Positions 7,731 through 15,812 of a DNA stretch of 64,000 nucleotides are shown piece by piece. The stretch is from the NCBI GenBank assembly GCA_900541505.1, contig UQKK01000017.1, positions 5,832 to 69,831 on the forward strand, given 5' to 3'. The position numbers were made by a program, and so were the translations under genes. This DNA comes from an uncultured Ruminococcus sp. (GTDB lineage Bacteria > Bacillota > Clostridia > Lachnospirales > Lachnospiraceae). Under the pieces are notes generated by a model. That model did not search any database. It was not told where the DNA came from and saw nothing but the letters and a program-made list of their open reading frames with translations. Position 1 is the stretch's first letter. Each line of letters begins with the position of its first letter.

Positions 7731-8654
7731 TTATACGAACGCCGCTGCCACCGCCGACACGACCAGTGTCACTGCCAGGCACGCGGACGTCGTCACAGAC
7801 ACATACTCCATCTCATCCTTTTCCCGCACATAAACCGTAATGATAAAGCTGGGCGGAAGCATCATAAATACCACAAGGGAAATCAGCATATTTTTCTCCA
7901 TATGCATGTACCGCCAGAACAAAAAGCAGGTCACCGCGCAGAACGTCCCCCAGATAAGATATCTGAGCGCCGTGGTCTTTATCGCTTCCTTGAGCACCGC
8001 CCTGCGAATCACAAAACTGTACCCCGCCGCTATCAACATGATGGTGGATACCGGCGCCGTAATAGCGGACACCACCTCGGAAAACACCGCGCCGAAGCTG
8101 CCGGAGAGCAGCCAGCCTCCTACGGGGCTTATACCCCCTGCCATTCCTAAAATGGAAGCCAGCAGCGTGGGGGAGGTCGCCACATTTTTTAAAATGTCCT
8201 TTCCTTTCGCCTTCTGTCCCACGGTCATGGACAACATGGAAAAGTAGACGCTGAAGGCGAACAATGCCGGGCCCACGCCAATCATCGCCATGTAGTGGAT
8301 ACTGTCTTCCCCTAAAATTGCGGCAATCAGGGCATACCCGACCATCCCCGTCTCCGCGCAGGTCAGCATATAAGGAAAGATTCTGTCAAACAGCTTCGCC
8401 GTCCGCTTTAACGCAAAACCTAACACCAATCCCAGAGCTGTCTCCGAGAACATCACAATCATCAGTATCGCAAGGTCGCCGGAATAATCCACACTTAAAA
8501 GGGAATTGAAAATCATCACCGGAAGCATAATCTGGATGACCAGATTTTTCACTGAACGTATTCCTTCATCTGTCAGAATGTTCTTTTTCCGGCAAAAGAT
8601 TCCAATTCCCATTAATACGGCTATTTTTACAATTACTTGTACACAGCCTGCCAC
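7731..8654 (-). CDS. AEC family transporter (auxin efflux carrier superfamily)
   Basis: 307 residues with about ten hydrophobic helices split by a short central loop, the usual bacterial AEC architecture (LVIQIMLPVMIFNSLL near the N terminus; TALRYLIWGTFCAVTCFLFW and MLISLVVFMMLPPSFIITVY near the C terminus). Known relatives move malate, malonate or other small organic acids. The start is GTG at 8654 with GGAGAG upstream, only 7 nt after the transaldolase stop, so it is co-transcribed. Export of an acidic end product of the sugar pathway is one inference; import of a substrate is another. Confidence 0.85.
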   Translation of the reverse strand: MAGCVQVIVKIAVLMGIGIFCRKKNILTDEGIRSVKNLVIQIMLPVMIFNSLLSVDYSGDLAILMIVMFSETALGLVLGFALKRTAKLFDRIFPYMLTCAETGMVGYALIAAILGEDSIHYMAMIGVGPALFAFSVYFSMLSMTVGQKAKGKDILKNVATSPTLLASILGMAGGISPVGGWLLSGSFGAVFSEVVSAITAPVSTIMLIAAGYSFVIRRAVLKEAIKTTALRYLIWGTFCAVTCFLFWRYMHMEKNMLISLVVFMMLPPSFIITVYVREKDEMEYVSVTTSACLAVTLVVSAVAAAFV

Positions 8655-8661
8655 TGTTTTA

Positions 8662-9315
8662 TTACTCTCCGAATACCGCCTTGTAATCTGCCTGGAATTT
8701 CTCGATTCCGGCGTCGGTCAGCGGATGTTTTGTCATCTGCTCCAGAACTTTATACGGTACGGTGGCGATGTGTGCGCCTGCCAGAGCACAGTCTGTCACG
8801 TGCATCGGATGGCGGACACTTGCTGCGATGATTTCTGTCTTAATTCCCGCAACACGGAAGATTTCTGCGATTTCTGCTATCAAATCTGTGCCGCGCACGG
8901 AAATGTCGTCCAGTCTCCCAAGGAACGGGGAAACATAGGTAGCGCCCGCGCGTGCTGCCAGAAGCGCCTGGTTCGCAGTGAATACCAGAGTCACATTGGT
9001 CTTGATTCCTTCCTGTGTCAGCACTTTACATGCCTTTAAGCCTTCCACTGTCATAGGAATCTTTACAACCATGTTCGGATGGATTTTCGCAATCTCACGT
9101 CCCTCGGCAATCATGCCTTCCGCGTCTGTTGTCGTTGCCTTGACTTCACCGCTGATAGGACCGTCTACGATGGAAGCAATCTCTGCGATAACTTCCTCAA
9201 ATACTCTGCCTTCTTTCGCAATCAGAGACGGATTGGTAGTAACTCCGCAGATGATTCCCATATCATTTGCCTTGCGGATATCCTCTACTTTTGCTGTATC
9301 AATAAAAAATTTCAT
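8662..9315 (-). CDS. Transaldolase, TalC/FSA-like small type
   Basis: 217-residue class I aldolase barrel. VVKIPMT carries the Schiff-base lysine, [16 protein letters not shown] is the N-terminal signature, and [13 protein letters not shown] follows. The Phe in PFLGRLDD is the residue found in true transaldolases; fructose-6-phosphate aldolases carry Tyr there. TNVTLVF and [11 protein letters not shown] resemble Bacillus YwjH. Dihydroxyacetone transfer between sugar phosphates is therefore favoured over free aldolase activity. It is placed with a two-subunit transketolase, completing a non-oxidative pentose-phosphate pair. Confidence 0.9.
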   Translation of the reverse strand: MKFFIDTAKVEDIRKANDMGIICGVTTNPSLIAKEGRVFEEVIAEIASIVDGPISGEVKATTTDAEGMIAEGREIAKIHPNMVVKIPMTVEGLKACKVLTQEGIKTNVTLVFTANQALLAARAGATYVSPFLGRLDDISVRGTDLIAEIAEIFRVAGIKTEIIAASVRHPMHVTDCALAGAHIATVPYKVLEQMTKHPLTDAGIEKFQADYKAVFGE

Positions 9316-9350
9316 TTCTTGTCACCTCGGTTTTTCAAGCTGTCTGTGCG

Positions 9351-9749
9351 TTATTTTACAAGAGACTTTACGGTCTCCAGCTCTTTTGCATCCAGATTGT
9401 AGATGTCACTGTTGTCCATGCTTGTGGAAGAATCCTCTATCAGAATCATCTTCGTGTCCTTGCATGTGATGGTGTTGTGCCACAGTGTCGCCGGGATGTT
9501 GTAAACTTTGTTTGGCTCCATAGCTACTGAGCCGAACTCCAGACCGTTGTCTGTCTCGTTGGCATAAACCAGTGTACAGCTTCCTGCTACAAGAACGAAA
9601 AGCTCATCTGTCAGATTGTGACGCTCCAGGCAGTCAATTCCTGTGATGTCGTTCGCCGGTTTCCAGTTCTTGATTCCGACGGTCCATTTCTCGTTCTCAA
9701 ATACTCTCTGCATTCCTTCGCCGCCAAATTCGTATTCTGCTATTTTCAT
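9351..9749 (-). CDS. Small cupin-domain protein
   Basis: 132-residue single cupin barrel. ERHNLTDELFVLVAGSCTLVY supplies the His/Glu of cupin motif 1 and IPATLWHNTI the His of motif 2, so a metal site looks intact. A C-terminal tail (YNLDAKELETVKSLVK) follows. Single cupins in sugar operons include KdgF-like lyases and isomerases of free sugars, but I cannot assign a reaction. Its location between transketolase and transaldolase genes suggests isomerisation or mutarotation of the imported sugar. It is separated from the transketolase gene by a large stem-loop. Confidence 0.85.
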   Translation of the reverse strand: MKIAEYEFGGEGMQRVFENEKWTVGIKNWKPANDITGIDCLERHNLTDELFVLVAGSCTLVYANETDNGLEFGSVAMEPNKVYNIPATLWHNTITCKDTKMILIEDSSTSMDNSDIYNLDAKELETVKSLVK

Positions 9750-9783
9750 GATGGTTTCTCCTTTTATAGCTGTTTATTTTGTG

Positions 9784-9860
9784 GCTGTCCTTCTCTTTGC
9801 GGGAGTTTCCACACTCCCTTAAAGACTTTTGAGGCGCGCGCCCCGCAAAGAGAGGACAGC
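9784..9860 (-). other. Large intra-operon stem-loop
   Basis: About 19 bp of near-perfect pairing (GCTGTCCTCTCTTTGCGGG with CCCGCAAAGAGAAGGACAGC) encloses a smaller GGGAGTTT..ACTCCC hairpin and the palindrome GGCGCGCGCC. On the minus strand, the operon direction, no T-tract follows. On the plus strand GTTTTTTG follows. It likely marks an RNA processing or stability element between tktC and the cupin gene. Confidence 0.6.
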
Positions 9861-9889
9861 GTTTTTTGACTGTTTTCTATACCCGTTTT

Positions 9890-10813
9890 CTACAATACAG
9901 ATTTGCAGTTTTTCACGATATTTTCTGCTGTCAGACCGTACTCCTCGAACAGTTCTTCCGGTTTTCCTGACTTGCCGAATTTATCCATGATACCCACTCT
10001 CGCGAATTTCACATCCGGCTGTCCTGCCAGAACTTCCGCTACCGCGGAGCCAAGTCCGCCGATGATAGAGTGTTCTTCTGCTGTCACAATGCCCTTGCAC
10101 TGTTTTGCCATCTTCAGGATGCACTCCTCGTCAATCGGTTTGATGGTGTGCATGTTTACAACTGCCGCATCGATGCCCTCTGCTTTGAGCTGTTCTGCTG
10201 CTTCGAGAGCCTTCGGTACCATCAGTCCTGTGGCGATGATGCATACATCTTTTCCGTCTTTCATCACATTTGCTTTTCCCGGGATGAACGGAGTATCCTC
10301 TGCAGTGATATCCTCGCATACCGGTCTTGCCACACGGATATAAACCGGTCCGTCTATCTCAACCGCAGCCTGAACTGCTTTCTTTGTCTCAATCGGGTCA
10401 CAGGGAACGAAAATTGTCATTCCCGGCAGCACTCTCATGAGCGCGATATCCTCGATTGTCTGATGGCTTCCGCCGTCCTCTCCGACACAGAGTCCGGAGT
10501 GTGAGAAAGCAAATTTTACATTCGCGTTTACATAGCTCACAGAGTTTCTAATCTGCTCATAGGCACGTCCTGACCCGAAGAGAGCGAAGGTGCTCACAAA
10601 CGGAATCAGTCCGGCATGTGCGAGTCCCGCAGAAGCGCACACCATGTTGCCCTCTGCGATTCCGAAGTTGAAAAATCTGTCCGGATAAGCCTCCTTAAAA
10701 GTACAGGTCATTGTCGCATGTGCAAGGTCTGCATCCAGTACCACAATTTTGTCATTTACGTCTCCAAGTTCTTTTAATGCTTCGCCATATGCTACTCTTA
10801 ATGATTTTCCCAT
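9890..10813 (-). CDS. Transketolase, C-terminal subunit
   Basis: 307 residues carrying the pyrimidine-binding and C-terminal domains of transketolase: GIAEGNMVCASAGLAHAGLIPF with the catalytic Glu, SHSGLCVGEDGGSHQ, then the transketolase_C region (VNMHTIKPIDEECIL, EEHSIIGGLGSAVAEVL). It works only with the N-terminal subunit encoded upstream. ATG 10813 overlaps that gene's stop as TAATG, indicating translational coupling; the in-frame extension to 10882 lies inside the upstream gene. It transfers two-carbon ketol units between ketose and aldose phosphates. Confidence 0.93.
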   Translation of the reverse strand: MGKSLRVAYGEALKELGDVNDKIVVLDADLAHATMTCTFKEAYPDRFFNFGIAEGNMVCASAGLAHAGLIPFVSTFALFGSGRAYEQIRNSVSYVNANVKFAFSHSGLCVGEDGGSHQTIEDIALMRVLPGMTIFVPCDPIETKKAVQAAVEIDGPVYIRVARPVCEDITAEDTPFIPGKANVMKDGKDVCIIATGLMVPKALEAAEQLKAEGIDAAVVNMHTIKPIDEECILKMAKQCKGIVTAEEHSIIGGLGSAVAEVLAGQPDVKFARVGIMDKFGKSGKPEELFEEYGLTAENIVKNCKSVL

Positions 10814-11625
10814 TATTCCTGTACCCCCAGTTCTTTCATTGCTTGTTCGTATTCCTCTTTGTTCGGCGCTTTTCCATGCCATCCCGCCTGGTCTGTCATA
10901 AAGGAAACTCCCTCGCCTTTGTGTGTCTCACAGCAGATGAATTTCGGTTTTCCGCTTACCGGAGCATTGATTGCAGCTTCAATCTCGTCCATGTCATGTC
11001 CGTTTACCTTGAAGCACTCAAATCCAAATGCCTGATATTTTGCCATCACATCGCCAAGGCTCATAACTTCGTCATTTGCCCCGTCAATCTGCAGACCGTT
11101 GTGGTCCAGAAGTACGATAAGGTTATCCAGTTTGTAGTGAGCTGCCGCCATTGCAGCCTCCCATACGATACCTTCCTGAATCTCGCCGTCTCCTACGACT
11201 GCATATACTTTGTAATCTTTGTTCTGGTATTTTGCTCCCAGAGCAAGTCCGCCCGCGATGGAGACGCCCTGTCCGAGGGAACCGGTATTTACATCTACAC
11301 CCGGTGTCTTCTTCATATCCGGATGTCCCTGGAGATGGCTGTGAATCTGGCGCAGTGACCAGAGGTCTTCTCTTGGGAAATATCCCAAATCAGCAAGGAT
11401 TGCATAGAGCGCCGGACACGCGTGTCCTTTGCTCAGTACGATGCGGTCTCTGTCTTCCCACTGCGGATTCTTCGGGTCGATTTTCGCTGTTTTGTAATAA
11501 ATGGTCATCAGGATTTCTACGCAGGACAGGGACCCGCCCGGATGTCCTGACTGGCTGGTGTAAAGCATCTTTACAATGTCAGCCCTGATTTGTTTTGCCT
11601 TTTCTGTTAAGTTTTTGTTATCCAT
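10813..11625 (-). CDS. Transketolase, N-terminal (TPP-binding) subunit
   Basis: 270 residues. GDGEIQEGIVWEAAMAAAHY (about 145-165) with Asn near 176 is the thiamine-diphosphate/Mg motif, and GHPGGSLSCVEI and SKGHACPALYA are N-terminal active-site motifs. It is half of a split transketolase, an arrangement common in Firmicutes and archaea and in dedicated pathways such as apulose-4-phosphate and sulfosugar transketolases. It follows the ABC permease genes by 31 nt. Confidence 0.93.
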   Translation of the reverse strand: MDNKNLTEKAKQIRADIVKMLYTSQSGHPGGSLSCVEILMTIYYKTAKIDPKNPQWEDRDRIVLSKGHACPALYAILADLGYFPREDLWSLRQIHSHLQGHPDMKKTPGVDVNTGSLGQGVSIAGGLALGAKYQNKDYKVYAVVGDGEIQEGIVWEAAMAAAHYKLDNLIVLLDHNGLQIDGANDEVMSLGDVMAKYQAFGFECFKVNGHDMDEIEAAINAPVSGKPKFICCETHKGEGVSFMTDQAGWHGKAPNKEEYEQAMKELGVQE

Positions 11626-11656
11626 TTTTCTATCTCCCTTTTTTTGAAATAAGCAT

Positions 11657-12496
11657 TTAACCTTTCACCGCGCCTGCTGTAAGTCCTTCTACCAGACGTT
11701 TCTGCGCAAAGAAGAACATGATGCAGACAGGAATGATGGTGATGATACCGCCGGCAGTAATCAAATCCCACTGAACGCCGAGCTGTCCTACCAGACTCTT
11801 TAACGCTACCGGAATCGTACGGTTTCCTTCATTCGTGAACATTACCGCGAATGTATATTCATTCCATGATGTCATGAAAATATAAACACCTGTGGCGATG
11901 AGGCACGGAACCAGTGTAGGAAGGACAATTCTGATAAATGCCTGCGCACGGTTACAGCCGTCCACCAGCGCCGCTTCTTCCAGCGAAGGCGGAACATCAT
12001 TCATATAGCCATTCAGCAGCCATACCGAAAATGGAATGGTAAATGTCGTATATGCTAAAATCAAAGCCATCGGAGTATACAAGATACCCAGATTTCTCAT
12101 AATGGCATACAGCGGTATGAGCAGCAGCACGGTCGGGAACATGTTGTTTGTAAGGAACATGGACATCAATATCTTTCTTCCCTTAAACTCATAACGGGAG
12201 AAGGAATACGCCGCCAGTACAGATACAAACAGAGATACGACTGTCGTAATCGCTGCTACAAATAAGCTGTGTCCCATATATTTTATAAATTCAAAACTTG
12301 TAAATAACTTCTTATAAGATTCCAGCGTCGGATGCTGCGGCCAGTATGTTACCACCGCGCCATACAACTCTTCCTGCGGTTTAATGGATGTCACAAACGT
12401 CCAATAAAACGGGAACAGAAGGAAAAGCAGGATAACAGCCAAAGGCAGGTACAGACATAAGAATCTTTTCAACGGTGTCGGATGTCTACTTTCCAT
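11657..12496 (-). CDS. Carbohydrate ABC transporter permease, MalG-type (CUT1)
   Basis: 279 residues and six predicted helices. The EAA loop EEAALVDGCNRAQAFIRIVLP contacts the ATPase. The C-terminal LVEGLTAGAVKG is characteristic of MalG-like CUT1 permeases. Its start abuts the stop of the partner permease with no gap. It forms the inner-membrane channel with that partner. No ATPase gene is present in the operon, so a shared MsmK-like ATPase encoded elsewhere is expected. Confidence 0.93.
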   Translation of the reverse strand: MESRHPTPLKRFLCLYLPLAVILLFLLFPFYWTFVTSIKPQEELYGAVVTYWPQHPTLESYKKLFTSFEFIKYMGHSLFVAAITTVVSLFVSVLAAYSFSRYEFKGRKILMSMFLTNNMFPTVLLLIPLYAIMRNLGILYTPMALILAYTTFTIPFSVWLLNGYMNDVPPSLEEAALVDGCNRAQAFIRIVLPTLVPCLIATGVYIFMTSWNEYTFAVMFTNEGNRTIPVALKSLVGQLGVQWDLITAGGIITIIPVCIMFFFAQKRLVEGLTAGAVKG

Positions 12497-13372
12497 CTAC
12501 TTCTCCCCCCTAAATGTATGAATCAAGTATGGAACCGCCACAAATGCCAGTAATATCGCGAGAACGATTGACATGGCTGACGCATATCCCATATTCAACG
12601 AGTTACCTTGCTGGAAAATATATACACTCAGCGTCTGTGTCGAGTACGCAGGTCCGCCGCTCGTCATGTTGTAGATGACGTCCACGGAGTTCGCCACCCA
12701 GATGATACGCAGCAGCAGTGTTACAAACAACGAGTTCTTAATGGACGGTATGGTCAGCCGGAACAATTTCTGGAACCAGGTCGCCCCGTCAATATCCGCC
12801 GCCTCGTACATTTCCTGCGGAACACTCTGCAGTCCTGCCATAATCATCAGGGCAAAGAAAGGAATTCCCTGCCAGATAATGGTCACGATGACCGCAATGA
12901 ACGCTGTATCTTTCTGCCCCAAAAACGGGATACTCTGGTCAATCAGGTGCAGTTTTGTAAGAATATCATTGAGCACACCATAATTTCCATCATAAATCCA
13001 GCGCCACATCAGACCAATCAGTACACCCGGTGTACACCAGGGAATCAGACTGATTGCACGGATTACGCCCCGCCCTTTGAATTTCTGATTCAGCAGGAGG
13101 GCAAGGATGAAGCCGAACAGGAATTGGAAACCTACTCCGGCAATCACCCATACCAGTGTCCTCCACAGAGCGTTCCAGAACAGCGGGTCCTGGAACATCT
13201 CTGCATAATTTGCCAGTCCATTTAATGCGATATCATGAGGCCTTCTCAAATCATAACTCTGAAAACTCATCAGAATAGCCTGTATCAATGGAACGAATAC
13301 AACAGCCACCACTATAATCAGAGCCGGAGCTACGAGCAGATAAGGCCATATATTTACTTTTCGTTTTGTCAC
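12497..13372 (-). CDS. Carbohydrate ABC transporter permease, MalF/UgpA-type (CUT1)
   Basis: 291 residues and six helices. The EAA loop YEAADIDGATWFQKLFRLTIP is clear, and the N-terminal helix LLVAPALIIVVAVVFVPLIQ and PVLxSF-like segment are typical. It lies 27 nt after the binding lipoprotein and immediately before its MalG-type partner. CUT1 systems import mono- and oligosaccharides. The ligand is not evident. Confidence 0.93.
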   Translation of the reverse strand: MTKRKVNIWPYLLVAPALIIVVAVVFVPLIQAILMSFQSYDLRRPHDIALNGLANYAEMFQDPLFWNALWRTLVWVIAGVGFQFLFGFILALLLNQKFKGRGVIRAISLIPWCTPGVLIGLMWRWIYDGNYGVLNDILTKLHLIDQSIPFLGQKDTAFIAVIVTIIWQGIPFFALMIMAGLQSVPQEMYEAADIDGATWFQKLFRLTIPSIKNSLFVTLLLRIIWVANSVDVIYNMTSGGPAYSTQTLSVYIFQQGNSLNMGYASAMSIVLAILLAFVAVPYLIHTFRGEK

Positions 13373-13399
13373 TGTTACCCCTCCTGCTAATCTAAACTC

Positions 13400-14665
13400 C
13401 TACTTCTCGTATAATGCGGAATTCAATGTCTCCATTGCAGCCTTCGCATCAATATCGCCTGACAGAGCCTGTGCGATTGTGTTTGGCCATGTTGTGCTAA
13501 TCCACTCAGATGTTGTATCCAGGATTGGGATGATACCTGCATAAGACTGTCCTGCGATAGATGCCTGCATGAAGCGGTCATCCTGGAAATAAGCGTCAGC
13601 CTGTACAGTCTTGCTTACCGGAACGTTGTTTGTAGCTTTACACCACTCCATCTCGCCGTCGCCTGTTGCCATATAGGTCAGGAATTCAAATGCTGCGTCT
13701 TTGTTTGCACAGGAGGAGAACATAACATTCTCAGTATCTCCCATGGATGTCCACTGTCCGTCCCCTGCCGGGAATGCGAATGCGGATACATCGTCGCCAA
13801 AGGTCTCAACCATTCCTGCGGAAGAACCTGTGTGGTGGATGGTCATTGCTGTTCTTCCAGCCTTGAAGTTTGCGATGATTTCATCAAATCCGTCAGACAT
13901 TGCTGTCGGAGGAACATATCCGTTCTCGTAGAGGTCGATGTAGTCCTGCATACCTGCGATGGACTCTTCGCTTGTCAAATCCTCAAAGCTTCCGCCGCGT
14001 CCGTAGATGAAGCTTCCCCACGGCTCCTGTCCGCCTGTTGAACCTCTCATACCAAATCCGTAAACGTCAATCTCGCCGTCACCGTCGGTATCCATCGTAC
14101 ACTTCTCGCATGCCTCAAGGAACTCCTCATATGTAGTCGGCACCTCGATACCTGCCTGCTGGAAATAGGAAGGTCTGTAATATACATAGAGAACCTGTGT
14201 ATTCCATGGCATTACATACATTGCCTCGTCATCGCCGCCTGCCTCTTTCATGATGTTGTAGAGGTTCTCGTCGATATCATCTTTCATATCCCACGCATCA
14301 ACATATGGTGTGAGGTCTTCCAAAAGATCATTGTTGACATAGAGCGGTGTGGATGTCAGCTTGAATGTCGCAATGTCGGGACCGCCGCCGCCCATCGCTG
14401 CTGTGAACATATTCTCGCTGTATGCTCCGCCGTCCCATGGCTGCTCTTCCGCAACGATGGTAACACCGGACTCGTTCGTCTCATTGAAGTTTGCAACAAT
14501 TTCCTGCATCTTCTCTGAGTATTCGGGAGTATCTGCCCAATACCAATATGTCAGAGTATCGGCATTCCCTTCCTTCTCGGAAGTCTCCTTGTTACCGCAC
14601 CCTGCGAGCAGAGATACACACATCGCGCCTGCCAGCATTGCTGATAAAACTTTTTTTGCTTTCAT
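13400..14665 (-). CDS. Sugar ABC transporter substrate-binding lipoprotein (SBP_bac_1)
   Basis: 421 residues. A lipoprotein signal peptide ends in VSLLAGC, followed by the family 1 binding fold (TYWYWADTPEYSEKMQEIV, then AAMGGGGPDIATF and GFGMRGSTGGQEPW). ATG 14665 overlaps the regulator's stop codon as ATGA. A short acidic segment (CTMDTDGDGEIDVYGFG) resembles the calcium-loop-like DxDGDGxxD found in many family members. It delivers the operon's sugar to the two permeases. Confidence 0.93.
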   Translation of the reverse strand: MKAKKVLSAMLAGAMCVSLLAGCGNKETSEKEGNADTLTYWYWADTPEYSEKMQEIVANFNETNESGVTIVAEEQPWDGGAYSENMFTAAMGGGGPDIATFKLTSTPLYVNNDLLEDLTPYVDAWDMKDDIDENLYNIMKEAGGDDEAMYVMPWNTQVLYVYYRPSYFQQAGIEVPTTYEEFLEACEKCTMDTDGDGEIDVYGFGMRGSTGGQEPWGSFIYGRGGSFEDLTSEESIAGMQDYIDLYENGYVPPTAMSDGFDEIIANFKAGRTAMTIHHTGSSAGMVETFGDDVSAFAFPAGDGQWTSMGDTENVMFSSCANKDAAFEFLTYMATGDGEMEWCKATNNVPVSKTVQADAYFQDDRFMQASIAGQSYAGIIPILDTTSEWISTTWPNTIAQALSGDIDAKAAMETLNSALYEK

Positions 14666-15369
14666 TCTTTTTCCTCCTTCAATTCTTTTCTTTGTTTCTT
14701 GACATCCCCTAAGGTCTGTCTGATGTGGCGTTCCGCCTCATATTGTGCAAGGAATAAATCCTTAGTCACCATAGCTTTGTAGATGGTCTTGTGACTGTCC
14801 AGCGCTCTCTCGAAGCTGCCCGGCACATTCACCGTCTCCAGATATCCTTTCTGAATGGATTCACAGATGACCGGGACAACTGTTTCCAGTACCTTGTTGT
14901 GCGCGCATTTCGCAATCTGCGTATGAAATTCTACATCAAGAGCCGTATATTCCGCGTCCGGTTCTTCCTTCTGCTCCATCCGCTCAATGATATGCCTCAC
15001 ACATTCAATGTCCTCCGGTGTCGCACGAAAAACCGCAAGTTCCATCAGCCGGGGTTCAATCACAATTCTCGCTTCCAGAAGCTCTGCTAATAGTTCCGGT
15101 TTCTCAGAAAAACGAAGTCCCAGGGGGTCTTCTGTGATTCCCGTCTTGTCGCTGACAAAGGTGCCGTTTCCCCGTTTAATCTCAACGATGTTCTCTGCTT
15201 TCAGAAGTTTCATCGCCTCCCGAATCGTCGTCCGGCTCACTTTGAACTGCTCCATCAGCTCGCTTTCGCTGTGAAGCTTGTCTCCCGGCTTTAAGCGTTC
15301 CTCGATGATTTCTTTCCTCAATGCTTCCGCCACCCTGACTGCAAGGCTTTTGCCGCCGCTTTTCGTCAT
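14662..15369 (-). CDS. GntR-superfamily regulator, FadR/FCD type
   Basis: 235 residues. The N-terminal GntR winged helix covers about 10-75 (LRKEIIEERLKPGDKLHSES, then VSRTTIREAMKLLKAENIVE). The FCD ligand domain covers about 90-220 and includes DVEFHTQIAKCAHN, with metal-binding His residues. It is the first gene of the ten-gene sugar operon and overlaps the next gene by 4 nt, so it most likely controls its own operon. The palindromes overlapping the promoter at 15407-15436 fit an autorepressor. Confidence 0.92.
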   Translation of the reverse strand: MTKSGGKSLAVRVAEALRKEIIEERLKPGDKLHSESELMEQFKVSRTTIREAMKLLKAENIVEIKRGNGTFVSDKTGITEDPLGLRFSEKPELLAELLEARIVIEPRLMELAVFRATPEDIECVRHIIERMEQKEEPDAEYTALDVEFHTQIAKCAHNKVLETVVPVICESIQKGYLETVNVPGSFERALDSHKTIYKAMVTKDLFLAQYEAERHIRQTLGDVKKQRKELKEEKE

Positions 15370-15406
15370 CTTGTTCCTCCTCTCTTTATCTTATTTCGTT
15401 GTACTA

Positions 15407-15436
15407 ATTATAAGCCAAACGTATGACGTTTGTAAA
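15407..15436 (-). promoter_or_regulatory. Promoter and primary operator of the transketolase/transaldolase sugar operon
   Basis: Minus-strand -35 TTTACA (15431-15436), 18-bp spacer and -10 TATAAT (15407-15412). The spacer is filled by the perfect palindrome AAACGT-CAT-ACGTTT (15417-15431). A repressor bound there would block RNA polymerase directly. Confidence 0.8.
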
Positions 15437-15567
15437 CAGCAGATTTGTATTTCATTACATTTAAAGTAATTTAATACCAATTTTTTATGCAAATCGCCGA
15501 TTTAAATACCAATATTTTATACCCATATCCACTTTTTCCCATAAATCCGCCATGCTTTTGTTTTTTG

Positions 15568-15615
15568 AAACGTATGATGTTTAAGTGTGTAAGATACGTC
15601 TGACGTCATACGTAT
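15568..15615 (-). promoter_or_regulatory. Distal operator cluster for the FCD regulator
   Basis: AAACGT-ATG-ATGTTT (15568-15582) repeats the promoter operator with one mismatch. At 15594-15615 three ACGT cores are spaced exactly 7 bp apart, forming two overlapping palindromes. The remaining intergenic sequence (15437-15567, 15616-15812) is AT-rich and shows no gene. Confidence 0.65.
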
Positions 15616-15812
15616 TTATTCTTTGTCAAATTCTGTCTGATTTTGCTGCAATTGTACTGCAAAACAGCACCGAAGCGCGGAGCATCCGCAGCTATTTTCC
15701 AAATATAAAATCAGAGAGCTCCATACGGAACTCTCCAATCAAATACAATGGTTTCAACTATATTTTCTTTCTCGCGCAGCGTGCTTCTTTCTATCTGCTA
15801 TTTATCGTCTCT

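Noticed and set aside
8662..9315. Fructose-6-phosphate aldolase (FSA)
   Set aside because: The residue in PFLGRLDD is Phe, as in transaldolases, where FSA has Tyr; overall motifs match TalC/YwjH.
15474..15530. Second 23-bp repeat array near 15.5 kb
   Set aside because: One 14-bp near-match occurs, but the ATACCAAT neighbours are unevenly spaced (13 and 19 bp), so there is no array.
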